Shown here: in pieces, positions 1 to 5,954 of the stretch
Numbering within the stretch: position 1 is the stretch's first letter
Layout of the letters: each line of letters starts with the position of its first letter
Assembly: GCA_003647755.1 (NCBI GenBank)
Contig: QMNL01000049.1
Coordinates: forward strand, 1 to 8,815
Length of the DNA: 8,815 nucleotides
Source of the DNA: Candidatus Coatesiibacteriota bacterium
Lineage (GTDB): Bacteria; B130-G9
Direction: 5' to 3'
Program-made: the position numbers and the translations under genes
Notes under the pieces: model-generated
What the model saw: the letters and a program-made list of their open reading frames with translations, nothing else
The model's database searches: none
What the model was told of the DNA's origin: nothing

Positions 1-318
1 ATGGTTGTTCTGAGCGGCGGCAAGACGGCTGGGCTTTACGAGGGGCTGGTCTTCTACCTGGTTCATCAAAGAGGGCCAAGATCGCCCAGGGATTACAGGA
101 ACAGAAGAAGGGTGGGCATGTTCAAGGTCGTTGAGGCAACCCAGGTGGGTGCCAAGGCCGAAGCCCTGAGGTACTTCGCCGGGGGAAAACCCCAGGTCGG
201 AGACCTCCTCATCTATCGCCAGCCGGGCGAGCTTCGCCAGCTTTACTCACCTGCCGGCAGAGAAAAGAAGCAAAAGCCCCAGAAGGACCGAGACAGGCAG
301 CTTAAGTGGCGTCCCTGA
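1..318 (+). CDS. C-terminal part of a FlgT/CsgG-like envelope protein (partial, possibly frameshifted)
   Basis: The gene is open at the left window edge, so the ATG at position 1 need not be the true start. The product has a short beta-rich domain pattern: SGGKTAGLYEGLVF near the start, then VGMFKVVEATQ and KPQVGDLLIYR, followed by a basic tail and a TGA stop. This order (G-x-x-x-GL-x-x-G, a charged insert, VGxxKVxE, VGDxxxY) is the one I know from C-terminal domains of FlgT/CsgG-type outer-membrane-associated proteins. Between about 61 and 113 the annotated frame gives an arginine-rich stretch, whereas the next frame reads FIKEGQDRPGITGTEEG, much closer to the family's KEG-x-D...TGxE-G segment. 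One extra base near 60 and one missing G near 112-114 would restore a single frame. The family call is a resemblance judged by eye and function is unknown. It converges on holA. Confidence 0.35.
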   Translation: MVVLSGGKTAGLYEGLVFYLVHQRGPRSPRDYRNRRRVGMFKVVEATQVGAKAEALRYFAGGKPQVGDLLIYRQPGELRQLYSPAGREKKQKPQKDRDRQLKWRP

Positions 319-608
319 TTGGGCTCAACCAGTATGAGCTGTGCCCAAGGGCAGGCCTGCGCCGGGCTCACCCGGACAAAACGCGGCTGGGCCGCCTGGC
401 CGTTGTGATCGGTGGTTCTGTCCTGAACTACAATCCCTGTGCTGATGGACCTCCGGGTCAAAATCGGATTGCTGGTTTTGGCCGTTGTTGTGATGGTTCA
501 CGTTTTTGACATAACTACATTAGTCACATAGCCTCATTGGCTACTGAGCCAGGATTCGCTTCTATGTTCTTTTGGGACCTTTGGGATTATCCAGCGGAGC
601 TTGGCCGA
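319..608. other. Intergenic gap between convergent genes
   Basis: This stretch lies between the stop of the plus-strand gene and the stop of holA. It holds several short inverted repeats: CCGGG/CCCGG with a 4-base loop at 362-375 and TAGCC/GGCTA with a 5-base loop at 529-543. None is followed by a T-run on either strand, so I do not call an intrinsic terminator. A 7-bp direct repeat, TTTGGGA, occurs at 571-577 and 580-586. A TTGACA hexamer at 506-511 has no convincing -10 partner. The only coding candidate is the small peptide at 445-531. Confidence 0.6.
445..531 (+). CDS. Possible 28-residue single-pass membrane peptide
   Basis: An ATG at 445 opens a frame of 28 codons ending at a TAG (529-531). 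The product starts with a charged segment (MDLRVK), continues with an uninterrupted hydrophobic run from about residue 7 to 18 (IGLLVLAVVVMV), and ends in HVFDITTLVT. That is the plan of a small single-pass membrane protein. Against it, no Shine-Dalgarno sequence precedes the ATG, the frame is too short to be significant by length, and no promoter is evident. It lies between two convergent genes. I do not recognise it, and a chance frame is the more likely explanation. Confidence 0.18.
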   Translation: MDLRVKIGLLVLAVVVMVHVFDITTLVT

Positions 609-1751
609 TCATAGAGAAGATGTGGCGAGGTCGAGGACGAGGGTGCTCACAAGCTGGCTTGGAGGGGCGAGGCTCCGCTTTATCGCCGCGTCCGTCTCGG
701 AGATTTTCACCAGGGCCGCGGCGAGCTCTTTGTGGGTGAACTTGGTCGCTATCTGGAGCGATTTGTGTATCACGAATGGATTTTTTGTGAGGAGGTTTGC
801 GGGCCCTGAGCCGAACATAGGCACAAGCCCAACAAGGTCTTTCATCACGGTGTCTCGGAACCTAAAGAAGCTCATGGCTGCCACTTGGGCCTTGTCCAGG
901 TGCCTCGAGAGCAGGACCTTCGCCTGCAGGAGATACCGAAATTGGGTGGTCAGGCTCTGAAGTATGAACAGGGGCGGTGTGTTGTCGCGGAGCAGGTTGG
1001 CCAGCGTCTCGAAGGCCTGGCCAACGTTCTTCTTGGCGACCGCATCTGCCAGCTCGAACGAGGCTCGCTGCCTGGCGGCCGAGACAATGGCATCGACGTC
1101 CTTTGCGTCTATTCTGTTCTTCTGGCCCACGAAGAGGCACAGCTTCTCGAGCTCGTTGCATATCGTTCTGAGGTCTGTTCCGACGCTGTCCTTAAGCGCC
1201 AGAAAGGCATCCGGCGTTATGGTTTTGCCGCTTAGGGCCAGCAAGTCCTTCACAAAGGCAAAAAGTGGGTCCCGGTGAACCTGCATCCCAGGGAAACTCT
1301 TGATCTTGGGGAAACTCATAACAACGGCGTTTGTGAGGCTCTTGGCGAAAGCAGCGATGGGCGCGCCCGATTCGCAGACCGAGAGCACGCAGAACTTCCC
1401 TTTGGGCAGGCCAGCCGCAAGCCTGCCAACGAAGTCCGTGACCTCCTTTCTCTTTGAGGCGCCCTTTCCGGCCACCGCGGTAAAGTCACGCACTAAGACG
1501 ACCTTGTCCGATGAGAATAACGAGCTGCTCAATAGCTCGTTCAGTATCGACTTTAGGTCCTCAACGCCGCCCGGCATGTCGACGATCTCCACCGTCTCGC
1601 CAAGCCGGCGTCTGAGGGCTTTGGCAATTCGGTCTCTCGCCTCAGCAATCAGGAACTCCTCCTCGCCATAGAGGATGAAGACTGATGGCGCCTTACCTGC
1701 CTCGATAGCGGAGGCCAAGCGACCGATCTTCTCGAGGTATGAACCTGTCAT
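609..1751 (-). CDS. holA: DNA polymerase III delta subunit (clamp-loader subunit)
   Basis: HolA is the clamp-loader subunit that contacts and opens the beta sliding clamp so that it can be placed on primed DNA at the replication fork. The 380-residue product carries the family's N-terminal signature FILYGEEEFLI (residues 25-35), the central LRTICNELEKL segment that matches the DLRxLxNELEKL motif, and a helical C-terminal collar domain beginning around SFELADAVAKKNVGQAFETL and continuing through FILQSLTTQFRYLL. Delta subunits keep an AAA+ fold but lack a working Walker A, and none is seen here. The length is somewhat above the usual 330-350. The ATG overlaps the stop of the RNase H gene (ATGA, 1748-1751) and has no clear ribosome-binding site of its own, so translational coupling is likely. 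The gene is last in its cluster. Confidence 0.93.
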   Translation of the reverse strand: MTGSYLEKIGRLASAIEAGKAPSVFILYGEEEFLIAEARDRIAKALRRRLGETVEIVDMPGGVEDLKSILNELLSSSLFSSDKVVLVRDFTAVAGKGASKRKEVTDFVGRLAAGLPKGKFCVLSVCESGAPIAAFAKSLTNAVVMSFPKIKSFPGMQVHRDPLFAFVKDLLALSGKTITPDAFLALKDSVGTDLRTICNELEKLCLFVGQKNRIDAKDVDAIVSAARQRASFELADAVAKKNVGQAFETLANLLRDNTPPLFILQSLTTQFRYLLQAKVLLSRHLDKAQVAAMSFFRFRDTVMKDLVGLVPMFGSGPANLLTKNPFVIHKSLQIATKFTHKELAAALVKISETDAAIKRSLAPPSQLVSTLVLDLATSSL

Positions 1752-2686
1752 TCGTTGCGAGCCTGAGGCTGATCGTTTCCCTCGGAGCTGGCGGGCGCTC
1801 TGCTCCCTCGCTCTTCTTTCATATAATCCTTCATCGTCCCTGACACCATCTTGCGGGCCACTTTGTTCGAGTTGCGCGGGATGATCTGCACCGCGAACTT
1901 GTCAAAACTCTCAAGAGCTTTGATGCACTCCGAATAGGGCTTATTGAGTTTATCGCTCTTCACGGCGAACTGTCCGGTCAGCTGCTTGGCGACCAGCTGG
2001 TTGTCGGACCTGATCAGAATTTTTCTGAGCCCGAGCGATCGAGCCTTCTTAGTGGCGAGATAAATGGCCGCATACTCCGCTATATTGGGCGACCTTGCAC
2101 CGAGGTATTTTGCGCTCATTGCAAGGACAGTGTTGTCAGGAGTTGCTATGACGAAGGCGGCGGCAGAGTGCTCGAGAATCCCCTTGGAGCCGCCCGCCAC
2201 GTAGATAATCCCATCCGGCTTGAAGCGGCTTTTGGGGGTATTCGCAGCCTTTTGTAGCCGGGCCTTGATGATGTCTCGCACCATCTTGTCGGCCTCTTTG
2301 TTTTTGTCCCGCGGAATGTGCTCGATGCGGAACCTGTCAAACGCGTCGATCTCTCGTTTACAGGCCAGGTAAAGGTCTCTGAGTTTCGGGTTCTTCACCC
2401 TATAACGGCCGCTCAGCTGCTTAACGACAAGGTCGGAGTCGGAGCGAACCAAGACGTTTTTTATGCCCAGGTCCAGTGCTCGCGAAAGCGCTTCAAGCAC
2501 AGCAGTATATTCTGCGATGTTGTTGGTCGCACGGCCGATGTACTTGGCTTTCTTGGCGATCGTGGTCTTCTCGTCGGGCGATTTAATGAGATATGCAATT
2601 CCCGATGGTCCGGGGTTGTCACGAGAGCCACCATCTACATAGATGTGGGCCGGCCCCGTGTCAGGAGCTTTGCTGGTGCGAGTCAT
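1748..2686 (-). CDS. Tandem RNase H domain protein, second domain degenerate
   Basis: RNase HI-type enzymes cut the RNA strand of RNA-DNA hybrids. The 312-residue product has two copies of the fold, offset by about 145 residues. Copy 1 (residues 14-137) has the full active site: D18 in YVDGGS, E59 in NIAEY, D83 in VRSDS and D133 in NKEADKM, plus H123 in EHIPR. Copy 2 (residues 160-281) aligns closely but reads A164, E204, D228, I268 and R278 at these positions, so two of four carboxylates and the histidine are lost. A polar tail follows. Known single-domain relatives are the YpdQ/RnhA-like group. I start it at ATG 2686; a TTG one codon upstream (2689) is possible. It begins 15 bp after the zinc-ribbon gene and overlaps holA by 4 bp, so it is probably co-transcribed with both. 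The second copy may bind hybrid without cutting (inference). Confidence 0.88.
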   Translation of the reverse strand: MTRTSKAPDTGPAHIYVDGGSRDNPGPSGIAYLIKSPDEKTTIAKKAKYIGRATNNIAEYTAVLEALSRALDLGIKNVLVRSDSDLVVKQLSGRYRVKNPKLRDLYLACKREIDAFDRFRIEHIPRDKNKEADKMVRDIIKARLQKAANTPKSRFKPDGIIYVAGGSKGILEHSAAAFVIATPDNTVLAMSAKYLGARSPNIAEYAAIYLATKKARSLGLRKILIRSDNQLVAKQLTGQFAVKSDKLNKPYSECIKALESFDKFAVQIIPRNSNKVARKMVSGTMKDYMKEERGSRAPASSEGNDQPQARNE

Positions 2687-2701
2687 CAAACCTGGCGCCT
2701 A

Positions 2702-3442
2702 TCACGCTTTTTTGGCGTCCTGTTTTGCATCGTAGTACAATATCCTCGAGCAGCTCTCGCACTGCACGATCGTGTCCCCCCGCCTTATCTCATCAAAGAC
2801 CTGCGGGCGAATCCTGGTGTAGCAGCCCTGGCATATCCCGCCAGTCGCTGCAACTACCGCCACACCGTCCCTCGCCTCAGCTATTCTTTGAAACCTTGCA
2901 TAGAGAGCGGGCGAGATCTTTGCCCTCAACTTCTCGGCTCGAGCGGTGATCGTTTCAAGCTGCTTTTGGGCTTGCTCCAGTTTTTGGGTCTGCTCGCCTA
3001 TTTTCTTGTCATTTTCAATTTTTACTCGTCTATGTGCCTCTTCCTTTTCTGCCCGCCGTTCGCGCCGCTCCTCCATTTCCTCTTCCACATGGAATATCTG
3101 CTCCCCAGTCTCCTCATTCATCCGCTTGAGGCCATCAATCTGCCTTAGCATTGCAGCGTATTCGATGTTCGTTCGGACAGTCAGAAGCTGCGTTTGATAC
3201 TGCTTGAGCTTCTGGTCCCTGTCGTTTATCTCGTTTTCGTAGCTTCTTCGCTGCGATTCCAGGCTCTGCTCCAGCTTCAAGGTCTGCTCAATCTCCTCCT
3301 CGTATCGGTCGGTCTCGGCCTGAATGAGATCGATCTCTTGCGGGATAGTGTTCAGCAGCTTCTCTATGTTTCTTTTCTGCGCATGGATGTCCTGCAGCTT
3401 CACCAGCAGCGCAAGCTGGGAAGCCTGATTTCTTGGTGACAC
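2702..3442 (-). CDS. Coiled-coil protein with C-terminal C4 zinc ribbon
   Basis: The 246-residue product begins with a long charged coiled coil (about residues 10-180, rich in E, K, R and Q), then a short linker with the SPALYARF and GVAVVAATGG segments. It ends in a zinc ribbon with C204-x2-C207 and C228-x2-C231, followed by RILYY. This is the layout of the C4-type zinc-ribbon (zf-RING_7) family. In Chlamydia a member, CdsZ/CT398, is reported to contact sigma54 and type III secretion parts; in most bacteria the role is unknown. GTG 3442 is preferred as start because AGGAGG at 3450-3455 sits 7 bases upstream; TTG 3445 would leave only 4. The gene ends with two in-frame stops, TGA-TAG. The RNase H gene follows at once, and the family is often near nucleic-acid genes. 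Confidence 0.85.
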   Translation of the reverse strand: MSPRNQASQLALLVKLQDIHAQKRNIEKLLNTIPQEIDLIQAETDRYEEEIEQTLKLEQSLESQRRSYENEINDRDQKLKQYQTQLLTVRTNIEYAAMLRQIDGLKRMNEETGEQIFHVEEEMEERRERRAEKEEAHRRVKIENDKKIGEQTQKLEQAQKQLETITARAEKLRAKISPALYARFQRIAEARDGVAVVAATGGICQGCYTRIRPQVFDEIRRGDTIVQCESCSRILYYDAKQDAKKA

Positions 3443-3449
3443 CAATCAA

Positions 3450-3455
3450 CCTCCT
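3450..3455 (-). promoter_or_regulatory. Shine-Dalgarno site of the zinc-ribbon gene
   Basis: On the minus strand this reads AGGAGG, the full anti-16S match, 7 bases before GTG 3442. Its spacing decides for that codon over the TTG at 3445. Confidence 0.75.
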
Positions 3456-3474
3456 GCTTAGTTTGGGGAAGGCA

Positions 3475-3517
3475 CAAGAGGGCACTTGCTCTTGGCAGGG
3501 CTTGGCTCGCAGGCCAA
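3475..3517. repeat. Two small inverted repeats between tRNA and zinc-ribbon gene
   Basis: CAAGAG (3475-3480) pairs with CTCTTG (3489-3494) across an 8-base loop. TTGGC (3502-3506) pairs with GCCAA (3513-3517) across a 6-base loop. They lie in the 110-bp spacer between the tRNA 3' end and the zinc-ribbon start, and could be part of the tRNA trailer or a leader structure. No T-run follows either on the minus strand, so neither is a convincing terminator. A CCGA triplet repeat lies beside them at 3519-3530. Confidence 0.3.
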
Positions 3518-3555
3518 TCCGACCGACCGACTTGCAGACTTAGGCCAAGAATAGC

Positions 3556-3630
3556 TGGTGGGCCCACCTGGACTCGAACCAGGAACCTACCGGTTATGAG
3601 CCGGGGGCTCTGCCATTGAGCTATGGGCCC
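3556..3630 (-). tRNA. tRNA with anticodon CAU (tRNA-Ile2 or elongator tRNA-Met)
   Basis: The minus strand folds as a full 75-nt cloverleaf with CCA encoded at 3556-3558. The 7-bp acceptor stem is GGGCCCA/TGGGCCC, the D arm is GCTC/GAGC with a short 7-base loop containing GG, the anticodon loop is CTCATAA, the variable loop has 5 bases, and the T arm is CCTGG-TTCGAGT-CCAGG. The anticodon is at 3596-3598. The perfect G1-C72 pair rules against an initiator tRNA, which usually has a mismatch there. The C4-G69 and C5-G68 pairs resemble the reported features by which TilS recognises tRNA-Ile2 in E. coli, where C34 is changed to lysidine; this leans to Ile2, but elongator Met cannot be excluded. The anticodon stem has one mismatch at its outer pair (C27-U43). 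It lies 26 bp after the permease stop with no obvious promoter of its own. Confidence 0.93.
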
Positions 3631-3656
3631 AGTCCTTTTCAGCACACAAGCGCCTT

Positions 3657-4421
3657 TCACTTGAGATTCTTACGCTCAAAAATGAAGGATGAGACGATAA
3701 CAAGCATAATGCAATAAAGCAAACCATACAAGATTGAATAAACGTAGAAGTTGGGAGGTATGGGCAGCCCATGAACGACCTCGTTCTTGACGTTGAATCT
3801 CGACAGGTTAGGCAAGATGTAGTATAGGCCGGTGGTTATTATGTTGACGAAAATATTCTGAGACCTAGCACCAAAAAACATCATATCATTCGAGAGATGG
3901 CCAGCTATGTAAACAAGAAACGTGAATATCGCACTAAGCGTCGGCGACGCAAAGGTCGAGAACAACAGCGCAAGCCCCGTAACGACCATCACTTCCACGT
4001 AGATTAGGGCAATCGCCATGTCGAATCCGCTAGACCAAGTCCCATGCATCAGTCGAACCAACAGGTAGAAGAACAGCCCCATAACAACCATATTGACCAA
4101 GATCGTCAGGTTCAGCCCCGCATACTTGCCGATTACGAATTGGTAGCGGTGAATCGGCTTGGAGACGATCGTATAGACAGTTCTCTTGTCGATCTCCTTG
4201 TGCACCAGAGTTGTCCCGACGAATACCGCCACCAGAAGGCTGAATACCGATATACTGGCGAGGCCAACGTCCTCGACGATCTTCAGCTCCTGCCCAATGG
4301 ACAGAAAGCCGAATATGCGCGACGCGATGATCATGATGAGAGCGAAGACGACTAAAAGGATGAATACCTTGTCCCTGACTGTCTCCCTGAAAGTATTGAG
4401 GCAGATGGCCCACGTCTTCAC
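3657..4421 (-). CDS. ABC-2 type transporter permease
   Basis: This is the membrane half of an ABC transporter and pairs with the ATPase just upstream. The 254-residue product begins with a short cytosolic helix carrying the typical FRETVRDKVF segment. About six membrane spans follow, near residues 19-41, 54-75, 105-128, 134-156, 160-176 and 227-248. The cytosolic loop HKEIDKRTVYTIVSKPIHR around residues 74-92 is highly characteristic of the ABC-2 subfamily that includes NosY-like and CcmB-like exporters; it forms the coupling region. The substrate cannot be told from sequence. The start is GTG 4421, overlapping the ATPase stop by 4 bp (GTGA), with GGGGAGG at 4432-4438 ten bases upstream. The tRNA follows 26 bp downstream. 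Confidence 0.9.
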   Translation of the reverse strand: MKTWAICLNTFRETVRDKVFILLVVFALIMIIASRIFGFLSIGQELKIVEDVGLASISVFSLLVAVFVGTTLVHKEIDKRTVYTIVSKPIHRYQFVIGKYAGLNLTILVNMVVMGLFFYLLVRLMHGTWSSGFDMAIALIYVEVMVVTGLALLFSTFASPTLSAIFTFLVYIAGHLSNDMMFFGARSQNIFVNIITTGLYYILPNLSRFNVKNEVVHGLPIPPNFYVYSILYGLLYCIMLVIVSSFIFERKNLK

Positions 4422-5365
4422 TTGTTTACGGCCTCCCCGGGCTGTGGATTGATGAACTCGATGAAATGGTCCTCCAGCGTCCCCCTGGTCTTACTGAGCG
4501 AGTCCATTAGGCCGCCTGACTGGGCCACGATGCGCTCCATTCTCCTAAGGTTCTCCGTCCCATTGATCAGAAGATGAAACCTCTCCTCTCGCTTCTCTAG
4601 CTTGGTTGCGATATGTGACAGCTCCTCAATTGCATCTTCAGGAATGTCAGTTACTACCGCCTCGTAAGAGGCGAGCTTTGGCGTCAACATCTCCTGCAGC
4701 GTCCCGGTGTTGACAAGCCGGCCTTCCCTGAGTATTCCAACGTGGTCGCAGAGGAGCTCGGCGTCCTGCAGAATGTGGGAGCTGAAGAATATGGTCTTGC
4801 CCTCGGCCTTGAGCTCGTGGATCATCTCACGGATCGTTCGCCGACCGACCGGATCCAACCCCGCCATCGGCTCGTCGAGAAAGAGGACCTCTGGGTCATT
4901 GATTAGGCTCTGAGCTATCCCCAGTCGTTGTAGCATCCCGTGGGAGAGCTTCCTGACCTGTCGGTTGGCCACGTGGTCAAGGCTGACGCGTGCCAAGAGA
5001 CGGTCAATTCGCTTGCCCCTTTCGCTCTTTTGAATGCTGAAGAGGCGGCAGTAAAAATCGAGCAACTCCCGACATGTGAGATACTCGTAGAAATATGGAT
5101 TTTCAGGTAGAAAGCCTACCTTAGCCTTTACCGATAGATCACCCACCGGCTTGCCAAGAACCCTGGCGCTCCCCGCGGTTGGAAACAACAGCCCAAGAAG
5201 TATCTTGAGCGTCGTGGTCTTGCCCGCACCGTTCGGCCCTAAGAATCCGAATATCTCGTTTCTATTTACACAGAGGTCAAGCCCGTTCAGGGCGGTTACG
5301 CTCCTGCGGCGCACTCCAGAGCGATAGGTTTTCTTAAGCCCGACTATCTCGATTGCGTATCCCAT
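4418..5365 (-). CDS. ABC transporter ATP-binding protein
   Basis: This is the nucleotide-binding subunit that powers the adjacent permease. In the 315-residue product the Walker A loop is GPNGAGKTT (43-51) and the Q-loop region is GFLPENP (84-90), with Glu where many families have Gln; this is usual for the subfamily. The signature is LSHGM (140-144) instead of LSGGQ, Walker B is VLFLDEP (160-166), the D-loop is GLDP (169-172), and the switch histidine is H197 in FFSSHIL. A C-terminal domain of about 100 residues ends in a LEDHFIEFI helix, as in the CcmA/NatA-like exporters. The ATG is at 5365, 8 bp after the yggT stop, with no clear Shine-Dalgarno, so coupling to yggT is plausible. It overlaps the permease by 4 bp. 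The substrate is unknown. Confidence 0.95.
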   Translation of the reverse strand: MGYAIEIVGLKKTYRSGVRRRSVTALNGLDLCVNRNEIFGFLGPNGAGKTTTLKILLGLLFPTAGSARVLGKPVGDLSVKAKVGFLPENPYFYEYLTCRELLDFYCRLFSIQKSERGKRIDRLLARVSLDHVANRQVRKLSHGMLQRLGIAQSLINDPEVLFLDEPMAGLDPVGRRTIREMIHELKAEGKTIFFSSHILQDAELLCDHVGILREGRLVNTGTLQEMLTPKLASYEAVVTDIPEDAIEELSHIATKLEKREERFHLLINGTENLRRMERIVAQSGGLMDSLSKTRGTLEDHFIEFINPQPGEAVNK

Positions 5366-5373
5366 ATCGGCAG

Positions 5374-5664
5374 TTAGAACGCGACGTGCACAGCACGAAC
5401 CATGAAAATCCTGATAAACACCAAGATAAGAATGGCTACCATTGGTGAGATGTCAAACGGCCCCAGCCTAGGCACGATGCGCCTGATGGGCCGGAGCAAG
5501 GGCTCTGTTACGGCATTAAGAAACTGAACAACAGGGTTGGGCTGGGCGTAGGGATTCGGCCTGATGATCCACGAGAGGATAACCCTGGCAGTGATGATAT
5601 ATATCAGCAGCATGAGCACGAAGTCAGCAATATCAACCAACGAAAGCACAAAAGCATTGCCCAC
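5374..5664 (-). CDS. yggT: YggT family membrane protein
   Basis: YggT proteins are small integral membrane proteins of uncertain function, linked to osmotic tolerance and, in some bacteria, to cell division or envelope genes. The 96-residue product has two hydrophobic segments (about residues 8-30 and 70-90). Between them is the family's conserved loop: ILSWIIRPNPYAQPNPVVQF, then TEPLLRPIRRIVPRLGPFDISP. GTG 5664 is chosen because GGAGG (5671-5675) lies 6 bases upstream and because an upstream in-frame TTG (5691) falls inside the -10 box of the promoter. It is the first gene of the minus-strand group that continues into the ABC transporter after 8 bp. Association of yggT with this ABC pair is positional only; it need not be part of the transporter. 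Confidence 0.9.
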   Translation of the reverse strand: MGNAFVLSLVDIADFVLMLLIYIITARVILSWIIRPNPYAQPNPVVQFLNAVTEPLLRPIRRIVPRLGPFDISPMVAILILVFIRIFMVRAVHVAF

Positions 5665-5670
5665 GACTAA

Positions 5671-5675
5671 CCTCC
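5671..5675 (-). promoter_or_regulatory. Shine-Dalgarno site of yggT
   Basis: The minus strand reads GGAGG, 6 bases before GTG 5664. It fixes that codon as the start. Confidence 0.75.
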
Positions 5676-5689
5676 ATCTATTTGCCTCC

Positions 5690-5719
5690 AATATAGTCTC
5701 TCGTTTACTTAACTGTCAA
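5690..5719 (-). promoter_or_regulatory. Sigma70-type promoter of yggT and the ABC genes
   Basis: On the minus strand a perfect TTGACA (-35, plus positions 5714-5719) is followed after 18 bases by TATATT (-10, 5690-5695), which has 5 of 6 consensus bases. Transcription would begin near 5683, giving a leader of about 20 nt that contains the GGAGG site. This is the best promoter in the window. Confidence 0.8.
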
Positions 5720-5757
5720 CTTGGGCAGGAGTTTCCTCATACTTCTGCGGACAGCGG

Positions 5758-5847
5758 CAACGGAAGTTGTCTCGGGACGATTCAGGTGTTCATGCTTAAA
5801 GCCTCCGTTGTCCAGAGAGGGTGTAACAGCCGGCGACACGTGCCACC
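5758..5847 (-). other. Possible structured RNA element in the divergent region
   Basis: As minus-strand RNA, CAACGGAGG (plus 5802-5810) can pair with CTTCCGTTG (plus 5758-5766) in a 9-bp stem with one G-U pair, closing 35 bases. Nearby, GGTGGC-ACGT-GTCGCC (plus 5832-5847) forms a 6-bp hairpin with two G-U pairs. On the plus strand these wobbles become A-C mismatches, so the fold prefers minus-strand RNA. The element lies upstream of the yggT promoter, so it would not be in the yggT leader made from that promoter. It is also overlapped by a 66-codon minus-strand frame (5705-5905) that could instead be a small gene. I recognise no known riboswitch. Confidence 0.25.
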
Positions 5848-5919
5848 AGACCTTATCCCCTCTTGATGGAGGGAGGCCAATAATCTTATCCGCGAGCGGC
5901 CTCATTCTCTTTGGGACGC

Positions 5920-5948
5920 TTTACTTAAGCCGGCAATAAGTGGATAAT
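5920..5948 (+). promoter_or_regulatory. Putative promoter giving a leaderless mRNA for the membrane protein
   Basis: TTTACT (5920-5925, 4 of 6 -35 bases) is followed after 17 bases by GATAAT (5943-5948, 5 of 6 -10 bases). The expected start point, 7 bases downstream, is position 5955, which is the A of the ATG. No Shine-Dalgarno sequence exists before this ATG, which fits a leaderless transcript. Confidence 0.4.
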
Positions 5949-5954
5949 CCCACC

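Noticed and set aside
506..534. Perfect TTGACA hexamer on the plus strand
   Set aside because: No acceptable -10 lies 16-18 bases downstream (atagcc or tagcct), and the only gene in that direction would be antisense to holA.
885..1235. Overlapping frames on both strands inside holA
   Set aside because: They are shadows of holA; only the holA frame carries recognisable family motifs.
2318..3148. 276-codon plus-strand frame
   Set aside because: It is antisense to the RNase H and zinc-ribbon genes, both firmly identified, and its translation shows no domain.
3475..3494. Intrinsic terminator after the tRNA
   Set aside because: The 6-bp stem has an 8-base loop and no T-run downstream on the minus strand.
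5705..5905. Minus-strand frame of 66 codons starting at ATG 5905
   Set aside because: It has no Shine-Dalgarno site, no recognisable domain, and its end overlaps the yggT -35 box. It gave me a vague sense of familiarity (HEHLNRPETTSVA), which is not evidence; it is kept only as an alternative to the structured RNA.
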